Part shown: piece after piece, positions 45,723 through 59,407 of the stretch | Layout of the letters: the number at the start of each line of letters is the position of its first letter | How positions within the stretch are numbered: the stretch's first letter is position 1 | Assembly: GCF_025950095.1 (NCBI RefSeq) | Contig: NZ_JAPDDR010000005.1 | Location: 124,001-188,000 of the forward strand | Source: Luteolibacter rhizosphaerae | GTDB lineage: Bacteria; Verrucomicrobiota; Verrucomicrobiia; Verrucomicrobiales; Akkermansiaceae | Reading direction: 5' to 3' | Length of the DNA: 64,000 nt | Position numbers and translations under genes: made by a program | Notes under the pieces: generated by a model | The model's input: only the letters and a program-made list of their open reading frames with translations | Databases searched by the model: none | Told to the model about the DNA's origin: nothing

Positions 45723-47444
45723 ATGAGCGAAAAGAAACTCTCTGCAAACGAAGGCATCAAGACCCGGTCGAACTACCTGCGTGGTACGATTCAGGAGGGC
45801 TTGGCCGACCTATCCACCGGCTCGCTGTCGGAGGATGACCAGCAGTTGCTGAAATTCCACGGCACCTACCAGCAGGATGACCGCGACCTGCGCCCGGACC
45901 GGCGCAAGCACCGCCTGGAGAAGGCCTACTCCTTCATGATCCGGATCCGTGTGCCGGGTGGCGTGGCGACGTCGCAGCAATGGATCGAGACGGATCGTCT
46001 GGCGACCGAGTTTGCCAACGGCACGATCAAGCTGACGACCCGCCAGGCCTTCCAGTTTCACGGGATCATCAAGACGAACCTGAAGCGGACGATCAAGGAG
46101 ATCAACCAAGCGGCGATGGATACCATCGCGGCGTGCGGTGACGTGAACCGCAACGTGATGTGCAATCCCAACCCCTATCTCTCCTCGGTGCATGCCGAGG
46201 TGCTGAAGGCGGCGCAGGATATCTCCACGCACCTGACACCGGCGACGCGGGCCTATCACGAGATCTGGCTGGACGGTGAGAAAATCGAGACCAGCGAGAA
46301 GGAGGAGCAGGAGCCGATCTATGGCAAGACCTACCTGCCGCGGAAGTTCAAGATCACCATCGCGGTGCCGCCGAGCAACGACGTGGACATCTTCGCGAAC
46401 TGCTTGTCCTTCATCGCGATCGTGGAGAACGGCAAGCTGGTCGGCTACAATGTGGCCGTGGGCGGCGGCATGGGCTCGACGCACGGCAATGAAGCGACCT
46501 ACCCGCGTCTGGCCGATGTGATCGGCTTCTGCACTGCGGAGCAAGTGGTGGACGTGGCGGAGAAGGTAGTGCTGGTGCAGCGCGACTTCGGCGACCGCAC
46601 GGACCGCAAGCACTCGCGCTTCAAGTACACCGTGGACGATCGCGGTCCGGAGTGGATCCTGGCGAAGCTGAACGAGTATCTGGGCTACGAGCTTGGACCG
46701 GTGCGTCCGTATGAATTCAAGGATAACGGCGACCGCTTCGGCTGGGTGGAGGATGAGTTCGGCAACTTCCACTACACGCTCTTCGTGGAAGGCGGGCGCG
46801 TGCTGGACACGCCAGCCTATCCGATGCGGAAGGGCCTGCTGGAGATCGCGAAGATCCATGACGGCGACTTCCGACTGACGGCGAACCAGAACCTGATCAT
46901 CGCGAACATCTCGGCCAAGAAGCGCTCGGAGATCGAAGCGCTGCTGGAGAAATACGGCATGCATCATAGTCACGAACGCAGCGCGCTGCGCCTGGCCTCG
47001 ATCGCCTGCGTGGCCCTGCCAACCTGCGGTCTGGCGCTGGCGGAAGCCGAGCGCTACCTGCCGGAAGTGGTGACGGAACTGGAGGATGAACTGGAGAAGG
47101 CCGGCCTGCGCCACGACTCCATCACCATCCGCATGACCGGCTGCCCGAACGGTTGCGGCCGTCCCTTCATCTCCGAGATCGGCTTCGTCGGTCGCGGACC
47201 GGACCGGTATAACCTCTACCTCGGTGGCGGGCACGCAGGACAGCGTCTCAGCAAGCTTTACCGCCAAGATATCCACTCGAGCGAGATCCGCGCATTGCTC
47301 GCGCCGATCTTCGAACGCTACGCGAAGGAGCGAGTTGACGGCGAGCACTTCGGTGATTTCGTCATTCGTGCCGGCTACGTGGCGGCCACCCAACAGGGCT
47401 CCGACTTCCACAAGAACATCAAGGAAGAGGCGCTCAAGAGCTGA
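45723..47444 (+). CDS. cysI: Sulfite reductase hemoprotein subunit
   Basis: A 573-residue siroheme/4Fe-4S enzyme that reduces sulfite to sulfide. The N terminus [15 protein letters not shown], substrate-binding arginines in [23 protein letters not shown] and NVMCNPNP are conserved. The iron-sulfur/siroheme cysteines are in [16 protein letters not shown] (near residues 429 and 435) and [10 protein letters not shown] (near 474 and 478), which fits the spacing of E. coli CysI. Length equals the usual 570. It follows cysJ by 90 bp including the inverted repeat and precedes cysH by 125 bp. Confidence 0.97.
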   Translation: MSEKKLSANEGIKTRSNYLRGTIQEGLADLSTGSLSEDDQQLLKFHGTYQQDDRDLRPDRRKHRLEKAYSFMIRIRVPGGVATSQQWIETDRLATEFANGTIKLTTRQAFQFHGIIKTNLKRTIKEINQAAMDTIAACGDVNRNVMCNPNPYLSSVHAEVLKAAQDISTHLTPATRAYHEIWLDGEKIETSEKEEQEPIYGKTYLPRKFKITIAVPPSNDVDIFANCLSFIAIVENGKLVGYNVAVGGGMGSTHGNEATYPRLADVIGFCTAEQVVDVAEKVVLVQRDFGDRTDRKHSRFKYTVDDRGPEWILAKLNEYLGYELGPVRPYEFKDNGDRFGWVEDEFGNFHYTLFVEGGRVLDTPAYPMRKGLLEIAKIHDGDFRLTANQNLIIANISAKKRSEIEALLEKYGMHHSHERSALRLASIACVALPTCGLALAEAERYLPEVVTELEDELEKAGLRHDSITIRMTGCPNGCGRPFISEIGFVGRGPDRYNLYLGGGHAGQRLSKLYRQDIHSSEIRALLAPIFERYAKERVDGEHFGDFVIRAGYVAATQQGSDFHKNIKEEALKS

Positions 47445-47569
47445 ACCGGCGATGAACAGGGAATGTGAAACGGGATACCAGCGGTGTCGACCTTAGGCCG
47501 ACACCCGCAGCTCCGTGTTCCCGTTTCTAACTTTCATTCATTCCTTCGCGTTTATCGCGGTTTCACACC

Positions 47570-48307
47570 ATGTCCACAATCTCTTCCATCGCCGCTCCCA
47601 GCACCGAAGCCGAGGCACTCTCGGCCGAACTCGCCCGTCTGAAGGCGGGGGACCGGCTCAAGCTTCTCCACGAACGCTACGGCAAGCGGCTGGTCGCTTC
47701 AACCAGTTTCGGCCTGCAGGCGGCGGTGATGCTCGACCTCATCTCGAAGAACGCGCCGGAGATCCCGGTGATCTTCATCGATACGGGGTATCACTTCCCG
47801 GAGACCTACCGCTACGGCGCGGAACTCGTGTCCCGCCTGGGCACGGACCTGCGGGTGTATCATCCCACCCACTCGGCCGCCCGGATGGAGGCCTTGTGGG
47901 GCAAGCTCTGGGAGCAGGGCAAGGAGGGCATGGACAAGTATGGAGTGCTGACCAAGGTCGAGCCGATGGATCGTGCGCTGCGCGAGCTGGGAACCGATGT
48001 GTGGATCAGCGGCCTGCGCCGCAGCCAATCCAGCACCCGGGTCGAGCGGCCCTACGCGGAGCAGCAGAAGAAGACCCTGAAGGTCTACCCGATCCTCGAC
48101 TGGGCCGACGCCCAAGTCTCCGTCTACATGCACGAACGCGGCTTGCCGCGCCACCCGCTGGAGGAGCAGGGCTACGTGACGATGGGCGACTGGCACAGCA
48201 CGCGGCCTGCGATGAATGGGCTCTCCGCCGAGGATACCCGCTTCAACGGCGAGAAGTATGAGTGCGGCTTGCATCTTGACTCCGGGAATACGGATTTCCA
48301 AATCTAA
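47570..48307 (+). CDS. cysH: Phosphoadenylyl-sulfate (PAPS) reductase
   Basis: A 245-residue thioredoxin-dependent reductase that makes sulfite. VASTSFGLQAAVMLDLI and PVIFIDTGYHFPETYRY are the PP-loop-like nucleotide-binding motifs, WISGLRRSQSSTR follows, and the C-terminal catalytic Cys is in ECGLHLDSG near residue 232. The CC...CxxC iron-sulfur cysteines of APS reductases are absent, so PAPS is the predicted substrate, which requires an APS kinase encoded elsewhere. The gap from cysI (47445-47569) holds no hairpin that I could see. Confidence 0.93.
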   Translation: MSTISSIAAPSTEAEALSAELARLKAGDRLKLLHERYGKRLVASTSFGLQAAVMLDLISKNAPEIPVIFIDTGYHFPETYRYGAELVSRLGTDLRVYHPTHSAARMEALWGKLWEQGKEGMDKYGVLTKVEPMDRALRELGTDVWISGLRRSQSSTRVERPYAEQQKKTLKVYPILDWADAQVSVYMHERGLPRHPLEEQGYVTMGDWHSTRPAMNGLSAEDTRFNGEKYECGLHLDSGNTDFQI

Positions 48308-48357
48308 CCATCATCGGAGTGTTCGGACAGCTTGCTTCGGTAGATCCAAGTCATTCC

Positions 48358-48747
48358 ATGAGCCGGTTGATACAACTCACAGTCGCCGCTAATTGTCTGC
48401 TGGCTCTCGCGGCCTGCGCGCCAGCTTATCGCAACAGTCCCGAGAATGCCGCGAAGGTTGCTCCGCGTCCTTCCGTGACGCTTGAGAAGCAAATTGCGGT
48501 CGACGATGAATGGGCCTTGGATCCGGGCGTCTATTCACCGCTTCGCCGCATGGGTAAAGCGACGGTGTACGCCAACAAAGAGACGGACATCCGGAATCTC
48601 CGATCCGGCCGAACCTCGTCGGGCGGTTTTTTCTGGGTTGATGGGGCACCTTCTCCTGGAGGCTATTGCCGCTTCAACTACGCCCCTATGGGAGTTTCCG
48701 GCTGGTTCCCGTATGCTTCCGATGCGCTGAAACATATCAAGCGCTGA
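48358..48747 (+). CDS. Small lipoprotein of unknown function
   Basis: A 129-residue predicted lipoprotein: hydrophobic N terminus with lipobox LLALAACAPAY (Cys near residue 20). The mature part has DEWALDPGVYSPLRRMG and a Gly-rich aromatic C-terminal stretch (SSGGFFWVDGAPSPGGY). No family recognised. I start at ATG 48358; a frame from 48319 adds 13 residues before the signal. It sits between cysH and cysK on the same strand, 50 bp after cysH, but nothing in it suggests a direct part in sulfur metabolism. Confidence 0.75.
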   Translation: MSRLIQLTVAANCLLALAACAPAYRNSPENAAKVAPRPSVTLEKQIAVDDEWALDPGVYSPLRRMGKATVYANKETDIRNLRSGRTSSGGFFWVDGAPSPGGYCRFNYAPMGVSGWFPYASDALKHIKR

Positions 48748-48816
48748 TTCGCTGGAAGGCCGTATCCACCTCATTCGCCCGAACTGAATTTCCTGTAACC
48801 CCAGACTCACAAAACC

Positions 48817-49779
48817 ATGCCAATCGCACAATCCATCGCCGACACGATCGGCAATACGCCGCTGATCCGCCTGAACAAGATCTCTGCCGATACCGGTGCG
48901 GAGGTGTTGCTGAAGGCCGAATTCTTCAACCCGCTTTTCAGCGTGAAGGACCGGATCGGCAAGGCGATGATCGAAGCTGCGGAACGTGACGGCCAGCTCA
49001 AGCCGGGCGGTCTGATCATCGAGCCGACTTCCGGCAACACGGGCATCGCGCTGGCCTTCGTGGCGCGCGCGAAGGGCTACCGCTGCATCCTGACCATGCC
49101 GGAGAGCATGTCGATCGAGCGTCGCGTGCTGCTGCGCCTGCTGGGTGCGGAGATCGTGCTGACGCCGCGTGCTCGTGGTATGGGCGGGGCGATCGCGAAG
49201 GCGAAGCAACTCATCGAAGAGAACCCGGGCTCCTTCGGTCCCGGCCAGTTCGACAATCCGGCGAATCCGGAGATCCACCGCAAGACGACGGCGGAAGAGA
49301 TCTGGCGCGATACCGAAGGCAACATCGATGCTTTCGTCGCGGGCGTAGGCACCGGCGGCACGATCACGGGAGTCTCCGAGGTCATCAAGGGCCGCAACCC
49401 GGCGATGAAGACCTTCGCGGTGGAGCCCGTGGCCAGCCCGGTGATTTCCGGCGGCCAGCCCGGTCCGCACATGATCCAAGGGATCGGTGCCGGTTTCATC
49501 CCGAAGAACCTGAACGTGGACATCATCGACGAGGTGGTACTGGTCACGAATGAGGACGCCTTCGCCACGGCGCAGTTCCTCAATCAAGAGGAAGGTCTGC
49601 CGGCTGGTATCTCGACCGGAGCCAACGTGTGGGCTGCAATTCAGGTGGCGAAGCGCCCTGAGTTCCAAGGCAAGCGCATCGTTACGGTCGGTTGCTCGTC
49701 CACCGAGCGCTACCTTTCGACGCTTCTCGCCGAGAAGGTGCGCGAGGAAGTCGCGAGCCTGCCGGTGGCTGAGATCTGA
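48817..49779 (+). CDS. cysK: Cysteine synthase A (O-acetylserine sulfhydrylase)
   Basis: A 320-residue PLP enzyme that joins sulfide with O-acetylserine. [13 protein letters not shown] at the start, the Schiff-base Lys in FSVKDRIG (residue 44), substrate loop [12 protein letters not shown] near 70, PLP-phosphate loop [10 protein letters not shown] near 180, and [12 protein letters not shown] near 225. It lies 69 bp after the lipoprotein gene and closes the sulfate assimilation group; a strong terminator follows at 49807. Confidence 0.97.
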   Translation: MPIAQSIADTIGNTPLIRLNKISADTGAEVLLKAEFFNPLFSVKDRIGKAMIEAAERDGQLKPGGLIIEPTSGNTGIALAFVARAKGYRCILTMPESMSIERRVLLRLLGAEIVLTPRARGMGGAIAKAKQLIEENPGSFGPGQFDNPANPEIHRKTTAEEIWRDTEGNIDAFVAGVGTGGTITGVSEVIKGRNPAMKTFAVEPVASPVISGGQPGPHMIQGIGAGFIPKNLNVDIIDEVVLVTNEDAFATAQFLNQEEGLPAGISTGANVWAAIQVAKRPEFQGKRIVTVGCSSTERYLSTLLAEKVREEVASLPVAEI

Positions 49780-49806
49780 GCGGCTTGGCATCGTATTTTT
49801 CAAGAG

Positions 49807-49841
49807 CGCCTCGTCCCTGCCGGGACGGGGCGTCTTTATTT
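49807..49841 (+). terminator. Rho-independent terminator after cysK
   Basis: CGCCTCGTCCC, loop TGCC, GGGACGGGGCG (49807-49832, one T/G pair) followed by TCTTTATTT. It ends the cys transcription unit 28 bp after the cysK stop. Confidence 0.88.
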
Positions 49842-49923
49842 CGGGGCCTGCGCTTGTCCCCTCTTTGGGTAAATTGGTCTCCCGGCTTGAGTTGCCGGGG
49901 CAGATTTTCGCTAAGTCGGACCG

Positions 49924-51900
49924 ATGCTTTGTCGTTCACCGCTCCGGATTCTCCTGTGGATGCTCGTTCTCGCCTCTTGGGCGAGGGCCGCTCCGTTCTT
50001 CGCGATGGATACGGGGATCACGGGCGAGCCGGGGAAGGTGGCGGAAACCTTGCGGGAACTCGGCTACGATGGGATCGGTGGCAGCGGGACGGCGGTGAAG
50101 CCGTTGCGCAGCGCGGTGGAGGCCAAGGGCCTGAAGCTGTGGAATGTCTATCTGACGCTGAAGTTTGCGAAGGGGACCCCGGCCCTTACTCCGGAGTTGC
50201 GGGGGCTGATCTCGGATCTGAAACGGCACGACTCGACGCTTTGGATTGCGATCTCCGAGGTGGCTGACAAGAGTGATGAAACGGCGATCGCCGGTCTAAC
50301 AGAATTTGCCGGGGTTGCTAGCGAGTCGGGAGTGAAGATCTCCTTGTATCCACACACCGGCTTCTGGCTAGAGCGCTTCTCCGATGCCTGCAGGATCGCG
50401 GACAAGGTGGATCGGGATGATGTGGGAGTGACCTTCAACCTCTGCCATTGGCTCAAGGTCGAGGGTGACAGGGATCCGATTCCGGAAGTCCAGCGGGCTT
50501 CGAAGCGTCTGCAGTTCGTCACGATCAACGGGGCGGATGGAGGTGATACCAAGGCCATGGGGTGGGATCGCTTGATCCGGCCTCTGGGCGAGGGGAGTTA
50601 CGATGTTGGTAGCTTTTTGTCGCGATTGCATCGGGAAGCGAAGTGGGATGGTCCGATCGGATTGCAGGCGTATGGGGTGAAGGGGGACCAGCGGGAGAAT
50701 CTGGCGAAGTCGATGGCAGCTTGGAAGGGGATGAAGGGTGGCTTGGACGGGATGGTGGTGTGTGGGTATCAGGGATGGTTCCGGGCGGAAGGGGATGGAT
50801 CGGGCAATGGCTGGTTCCACTATTCGGCGGGAGGGCGCTTCGATAAGGACAGCACGCAGATCGAGATGTGGCCGGACATGAGCGAACTGGGTCCGGACGA
50901 GCGCTTTCCGACGCCACTGCGACATGCCGATGGCAGTGTGGCGGAGGTCTTCAGCTCGGTGAAGGAGGCGACGGTACTCCGGCATTTCCGCTGGATGCGC
51001 GAGTATGGAATCGATGCGGCATTCGTTCAGCGCTTCGCGGGTCTGTCGCGGAATCCCGCTCATCGAGCGTCGATGGATATGGTGCTCGGGCATTGCCGGA
51101 CGGCGGCGAATGCGGAGGGCCGCAAGTGGGTGCTGATGTATGATCTCTCTGGCTTGAAGACCGAGCATTTCGGAACGGTGTCCGATGACTGGACGCGGCT
51201 GGAGACCGAGAAGAGGATATCCCGCGATGACCCCGCTTACCTCCGCTATCGGGGCAAGCCGTTGGTTGCCTTGTGGGGCATGGGCTTCAATGATCGCGCG
51301 CCATCGCTTGCGGAATGGGAGACGCTGATCCGCTTCTTCAAGGAGAAGGACTATGCGGTGATGTTGGGAGTGCCCTGCTACTGGCGCACCCTGGATCGCG
51401 ACACGATCAACGATCCCAAGGTTCACGAATTGATCCGGATGGCGGACATCGTGAGCCCGTGGGCGGTGGGCCGTTTCGGCACGCCTCAAGATGCGGCGAA
51501 CCGCGTGGAGAAGCTGCTCAAGCCGGACATCGCCTGGTGCCGTGAGCGGGGCTTGGATTACCTGCCCGTGGGCTTCCCCGGCTTTAGCTGGTACAATCTC
51601 CAGAAGAGCCGCAAGCAGGAGGCGAAGTTCGATCAGGTTCCAAGGCTCGGGGGGCAGTTCCTTTGGAGCCAAGCCATCGCTGCCAAGGACGCGGGGGCGA
51701 AGTCGCTCTACATCGCGATGTTCGACGAGGTGGATGAGGCCACCGCGATCTTCAAGACCTCGCAGAATCCGCCGGTGGGAGAGGTGAGATTCCTGTCCGA
51801 GCCCGGGCTGAAGTCCGACCACTATCTGTGGCTGACGAGAGAGATCGGCAAGATGCTGAGAGGTGAACGGGGAGCGGATACCAAGCTTCCCCTGCGCTGA
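49924..51900 (+). CDS. Secreted two-domain protein: xylose-isomerase-like TIM barrel fused to GH99/GH71-like domain
   Basis: A 658-residue protein with a signal peptide (LLWMLVLASWARAAP). Residues about 25-265 are a xylose-isomerase/AP-endonuclease-like TIM barrel (LRELGYDGIGG, GVTFNLCHWLKVEG with a metal-type His, FVTINGADGGD). From about 270 a second barrel begins, GLDGMVVCGYQGWFRAEG, with DMSELGPDERFPTP, GIDAAFVQRF, FPGFSWYNL and YIAMFDEVDEATA; this matches GH99/GH71-like endo-glycosidase proteins. Such a secreted sugar-isomerase-like plus GH99-like fusion suggests stepwise handling of one glycan, but no substrate can be named. MalQ follows after 62 bp, possibly in one operon. Confidence 0.8.
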   Translation: MLCRSPLRILLWMLVLASWARAAPFFAMDTGITGEPGKVAETLRELGYDGIGGSGTAVKPLRSAVEAKGLKLWNVYLTLKFAKGTPALTPELRGLISDLKRHDSTLWIAISEVADKSDETAIAGLTEFAGVASESGVKISLYPHTGFWLERFSDACRIADKVDRDDVGVTFNLCHWLKVEGDRDPIPEVQRASKRLQFVTINGADGGDTKAMGWDRLIRPLGEGSYDVGSFLSRLHREAKWDGPIGLQAYGVKGDQRENLAKSMAAWKGMKGGLDGMVVCGYQGWFRAEGDGSGNGWFHYSAGGRFDKDSTQIEMWPDMSELGPDERFPTPLRHADGSVAEVFSSVKEATVLRHFRWMREYGIDAAFVQRFAGLSRNPAHRASMDMVLGHCRTAANAEGRKWVLMYDLSGLKTEHFGTVSDDWTRLETEKRISRDDPAYLRYRGKPLVALWGMGFNDRAPSLAEWETLIRFFKEKDYAVMLGVPCYWRTLDRDTINDPKVHELIRMADIVSPWAVGRFGTPQDAANRVEKLLKPDIAWCRERGLDYLPVGFPGFSWYNLQKSRKQEAKFDQVPRLGGQFLWSQAIAAKDAGAKSLYIAMFDEVDEATAIFKTSQNPPVGEVRFLSEPGLKSDHYLWLTREIGKMLRGERGADTKLPLR

Positions 51901-51962
51901 GACGGAGCTCCGGGCACGCTTCGTGCTGGATCGGAGCTACTGCCGCGGCCACCCTCCCACGC

Positions 51963-53642
51963 ATGCCAGAGCGTCTTGCAGGTCTCCTTTTGCCCGCCTT
52001 CACCCCCCGCCGCGAGGGGGATCTGGGGATTGGCGACACGCGTGCGATGAGGCACTGGATCGATATCTGCGCGAAGAGCGGCATCGGCTTCCTACAGCTC
52101 CTTCCGCTGAACGAGACCGGTGGCGACGACAGTCCCTACAATGCCATTTCATCGGTGGCTTTGGAGCCGCTCTATCTGAGCTTCGAGCCGAAGGATATCC
52201 CCGGGCTGGAAGCGGAGGATCTGGAGGTGGCGCGGGTCGAACTCGGAGATGCGCTTACCGCTAGCCGCGTGAACTACGCCGCAGTGAGGAAAGTGAAGCG
52301 CAGTCTTCTGGAGAAGGCATGGCTCAGGTTTCAGGCGGGGAAGGGAGACATCGCATTCTATCGCTTCCGTCGCGAGGAGTCGGCGTGGCTCGGCAATTAC
52401 TGCATCTATCGTTGGTTGATGGATCAGAGCGGTGGCTCCGAGGCATGGGACTGGTGGCCGGAAGATCGCAAGACGGTGGCGGGAGCGCTGGCTTATCTGG
52501 CTGGCGAGCGGAGCAAGAATCCGGCGGCGGTGGACGATCGCCTGGAATTCTACGCATGGGTCCAGTGGCTCTGCTTCCGCCAGTGGCGGGCCGTGCGCCA
52601 GCATGCGGACAACAAGGGCGTGAAGCTGATGGGAGACATTCCCATCGGGGTAAGCCGCTACTCCGCGGACGTTTTCTTCCAGCGCGAGGACTTCGATCTC
52701 GAATGGTGCGGCGGCGCGCCTCCGGAGCTGATCTTCAAGCATGACCTCTTCATCCAGAAGTGGGGCCAGAACTGGGGCATCCCGCTTTACCGGTGGGAAC
52801 GCATGCAGGCCGCTGGCTTCCCGTGGTGGCGGCAGCGTATCGCCAAGCTCACCGACATCTTCCATATCTTCCGGATCGATCACGTCCTCGGCTTCTACCG
52901 GATCTATTCTTTCCCTTGGCAGCCCCAGCGGAATGCCGAGTTCCTGCCGCTTTCCGAGAAGGAAGCTGCGAAGCTCACGGGAGGGCTGCTGCCGGAATGG
53001 GCACCGCGTCCGGATGACACGCCGGAGAACAAGGCGGCCAATCGAGCTGATGGTGACATCCGACTCCGAATGGCGATCGAAGCCGCGGGTAGCTCCGCGG
53101 TGGTGGGTGAGGATCTGGGCAGCGTGCCCGATTACGTGCGCCCGCATCTCGCATCCCTCGATGTGGCCGGCTTCCGGATTCCGCATTGGGACTCGGACGA
53201 GAAGGGTCACGTGATTCCGCCGGAAGCTCTGCCGGAGTGCTCCTTCGCCACCTACTCGACCCACGATCACGATTCCATCCCCGCGCTGTGGGCCAGCTTC
53301 CACCAACTGATTGCCGATCCCGATGCGGATCCCGACGAGCAGGAGAGGGCGGAGGAATACCTGCGTCTGATGGCCGAGTTCGCTGATGTGAAAGAAAGTG
53401 CTCCCTACGGTCCTGCTCTGAAAGAGTCCCTGCTCTCCGCGCTGCTGAGCTCACGCTCCCGATACGCCGCCTTCATGATCACGGATCTCTGCGATCTAAC
53501 AGACCGGCTCAATTCCCCGGGTACGGTGGGTCCCCACAACTGGAGCTTCCGCCTGCCCATCGAGCTGGAGGCCAAGGCAGTGCTGGAACTCGGCAAGCTC
53601 CGTCCGATTCTGGAGAAGTCCGGGCGGCTCCTAGCGCCGTGA
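51963..53642 (+). CDS. malQ: 4-alpha-glucanotransferase (amylomaltase, GH77)
   Basis: A 559-residue cytoplasmic enzyme that moves maltodextrin units between chains. GH77 elements: LGIGDTRAMRHWIDICAKSG and LPLNETGGDDSPYNAISS at the N terminus, ADVFFQREDF, FRIDHVLGFYRIY with the nucleophile Asp near 306, VGEDLGSVPDYVRP with the acid/base Glu near 382, and STHDHDS with the stabilising Asp near 435. Length is that of compact bacterial amylomaltases without starch-binding additions. Its last 12 bp overlap the convergent gene at 53631. No maltose transport or phosphorylase genes are adjacent. Confidence 0.95.
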   Translation: MPERLAGLLLPAFTPRREGDLGIGDTRAMRHWIDICAKSGIGFLQLLPLNETGGDDSPYNAISSVALEPLYLSFEPKDIPGLEAEDLEVARVELGDALTASRVNYAAVRKVKRSLLEKAWLRFQAGKGDIAFYRFRREESAWLGNYCIYRWLMDQSGGSEAWDWWPEDRKTVAGALAYLAGERSKNPAAVDDRLEFYAWVQWLCFRQWRAVRQHADNKGVKLMGDIPIGVSRYSADVFFQREDFDLEWCGGAPPELIFKHDLFIQKWGQNWGIPLYRWERMQAAGFPWWRQRIAKLTDIFHIFRIDHVLGFYRIYSFPWQPQRNAEFLPLSEKEAAKLTGGLLPEWAPRPDDTPENKAANRADGDIRLRMAIEAAGSSAVVGEDLGSVPDYVRPHLASLDVAGFRIPHWDSDEKGHVIPPEALPECSFATYSTHDHDSIPALWASFHQLIADPDADPDEQERAEEYLRLMAEFADVKESAPYGPALKESLLSALLSSRSRYAAFMITDLCDLTDRLNSPGTVGPHNWSFRLPIELEAKAVLELGKLRPILEKSGRLLAP

Positions 53643-54482
53643 GGCCAACGCGGCTTCGATCCGCCAGCCATCCAGCTCATCCGGGGAAAGCCAGCCCGGC
53701 AGCTTCGGATGCCAGAAGGGCTCGTAGACGCAGGCGTTCCGCCCGATGACCCCGCCGAGATAGCTGAAGGTGCTCTTCGCCAGGAAGAGCAGGTCGCTCT
53801 TCACGAAGTGGTGGAAGGTCTCGAAGACGTCGTCATTCAGATGCAGGTCCGCGCCGAGATCGGCGAAGGCTTGGAAGTCCGCGGGATCGCCCTCCGAGAA
53901 GAGCCGGATCTTCGCGCCTTCCTTGCCGGTGACTTGTAGCACTTTCTCCAGTCGCTCCAGCACCACCTCATCGCCGGTGTAGCGTTCGGAGAAGCGACCG
54001 CTGGAACCGACATCTCCCCGCCGGAGATGCACGGCGATCTGCACCTTGCCGTCCGCATACCCCCCCAGCCCGGGTTTCGGGGAGAGCTCATACTTCGCCG
54101 CCAGATCCGGGGCGATGGCGCTCCAAGCCGCCGGGTGATGATCCGTGACCTTGTGGCAGTGGGCGACCACATGGAGGCGCCGGGAGCGGGGAAAGAAGCG
54201 GTGGGGCTTGGCGACCGCGCGTTCGGGGTAGGGGATACTCGCGGCAGAGGCCTCCCCGGCGCCTAGATTGAAAAAGTCCTCCCAGTCCCGGGCCCAGGTT
54301 TCCTGCGCAACTCCGGCCGGGGCGTGGGCTACATCGCTCAGCGGGGTGTGGGCGTAGGTCAGGCCCTTCAGCCGGGCGAGGATCATGGTCGAAATCCGCG
54401 CGGAAACCTGCGCCCCGCCGCCATCATCGCGATCGCGGCAGGTGATGTAGGCGTCCTTGGGGCGGAAGAAGGGGAGCGGCAC
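53631..54482 (-). CDS. Fucosyltransferase-like glycosyltransferase
   Basis: A 283-residue cytoplasmic protein. The HLRRGD motif (IAVHLRRGDVGSSGRFSE near residue 150) is the GDP-sugar binding signature shared by alpha-1,2/alpha-1,6 and O-fucosyltransferases, and RLFSEGDPADF near 195, with SDLLFLAKSTFSYLGG near 235, follows the same superfamily pattern. The N-terminal ARISTMILARLKGLTYAHTP also fits. GDP-fucose as donor is inferred. It is divergent from the methyltransferase-like gene (about 98 bp between starts) and converges with malQ. Confidence 0.75.
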   Translation of the reverse strand: MPLPFFRPKDAYITCRDRDDGGGAQVSARISTMILARLKGLTYAHTPLSDVAHAPAGVAQETWARDWEDFFNLGAGEASAASIPYPERAVAKPHRFFPRSRRLHVVAHCHKVTDHHPAAWSAIAPDLAAKYELSPKPGLGGYADGKVQIAVHLRRGDVGSSGRFSERYTGDEVVLERLEKVLQVTGKEGAKIRLFSEGDPADFQAFADLGADLHLNDDVFETFHHFVKSDLLFLAKSTFSYLGGVIGRNACVYEPFWHPKLPGWLSPDELDGWRIEAALASRR

Positions 54483-54580
54483 GCGGGGAGGATGGACCGG
54501 GACCGGCCACCACCGGCAAGCCCCGAGCGCGGAAAATGCGCTTGGACCCCGGGGTATCCGCGCCTAGCCTGCCCCTGCCC

Positions 54581-55177
54581 ATGGCCTGGTTCAAGCAGCT
54601 CAAAGAGAAACGGAAATACAGCAAGTGGATCGAGGACGGACGTCCCGACCCGCCGCCGCCGCTCGCCAAGCGCGAGATGCTGCTGGACTACAAGAAGAGG
54701 CACAACCTGCAGCTCCTCGTGGAAACCGGCACCTTCAAGGGCGACACGGTGGAAGCGATGCGCGGCGAGTTCAACAAGGTCTACTCGATCGAGCTTTCCG
54801 ATAAGTTCCATGCGGAAGCGAAGAAGCGTTTCGCCAGCGCCGCGAACGTGGAGCTCCACCAAGGCGACAGCGGCAAGGTGATGCCCCAGGTGGTGGCGAA
54901 GCTGGATGCCCCGACCCTATTCTGGCTGGATGGTCACTACTCGGGCGGCGATACCGCCCAGGGAGACCTCAACTGCCCGGTTTGGGGCGAGCTGGAGGCA
55001 ATCTTCGCCGGCATGAAGCAGCCTTTCGTGGTGCTGATCGACGATGCCCGCTGCTTCCGCCATGTGGGAGCCGTGGACTATCCCGCCGTTTCGGACATCG
55101 AGAAGTGGGTCGGCGAGCGCCGACACGATCTCGGTCTGGAGGTGGCGATGGATTGCATCCGCATCGCACCGAAGTGA
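54581..55177 (+). CDS. SAM-dependent methyltransferase-like protein
   Basis: A 198-residue cytoplasmic protein. VETGTFKGDTVEAM near residue 45 matches the glycine-rich SAM-binding motif of class I methyltransferases, YSIELSDKFHAEAKKRF is the acidic strand 2 with helix, and LHQGDSGKVM and FWLDGHYSGGDT follow. The pattern resembles FkbM/cephalosporin-hydroxylase-like sugar or O-methyltransferases. I take ATG 54581 (MAWFKQLK); the frame opens at 54536. With the neighbouring fucosyltransferase-like gene it may act on a surface glycan; inference from adjacency only. Confidence 0.75.
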   Translation: MAWFKQLKEKRKYSKWIEDGRPDPPPPLAKREMLLDYKKRHNLQLLVETGTFKGDTVEAMRGEFNKVYSIELSDKFHAEAKKRFASAANVELHQGDSGKVMPQVVAKLDAPTLFWLDGHYSGGDTAQGDLNCPVWGELEAIFAGMKQPFVVLIDDARCFRHVGAVDYPAVSDIEKWVGERRHDLGLEVAMDCIRIAPK

Positions 55178-55192
55178 GCGGTCGAGCTCGGC

Positions 55193-59407
<4,215 letters not shown>

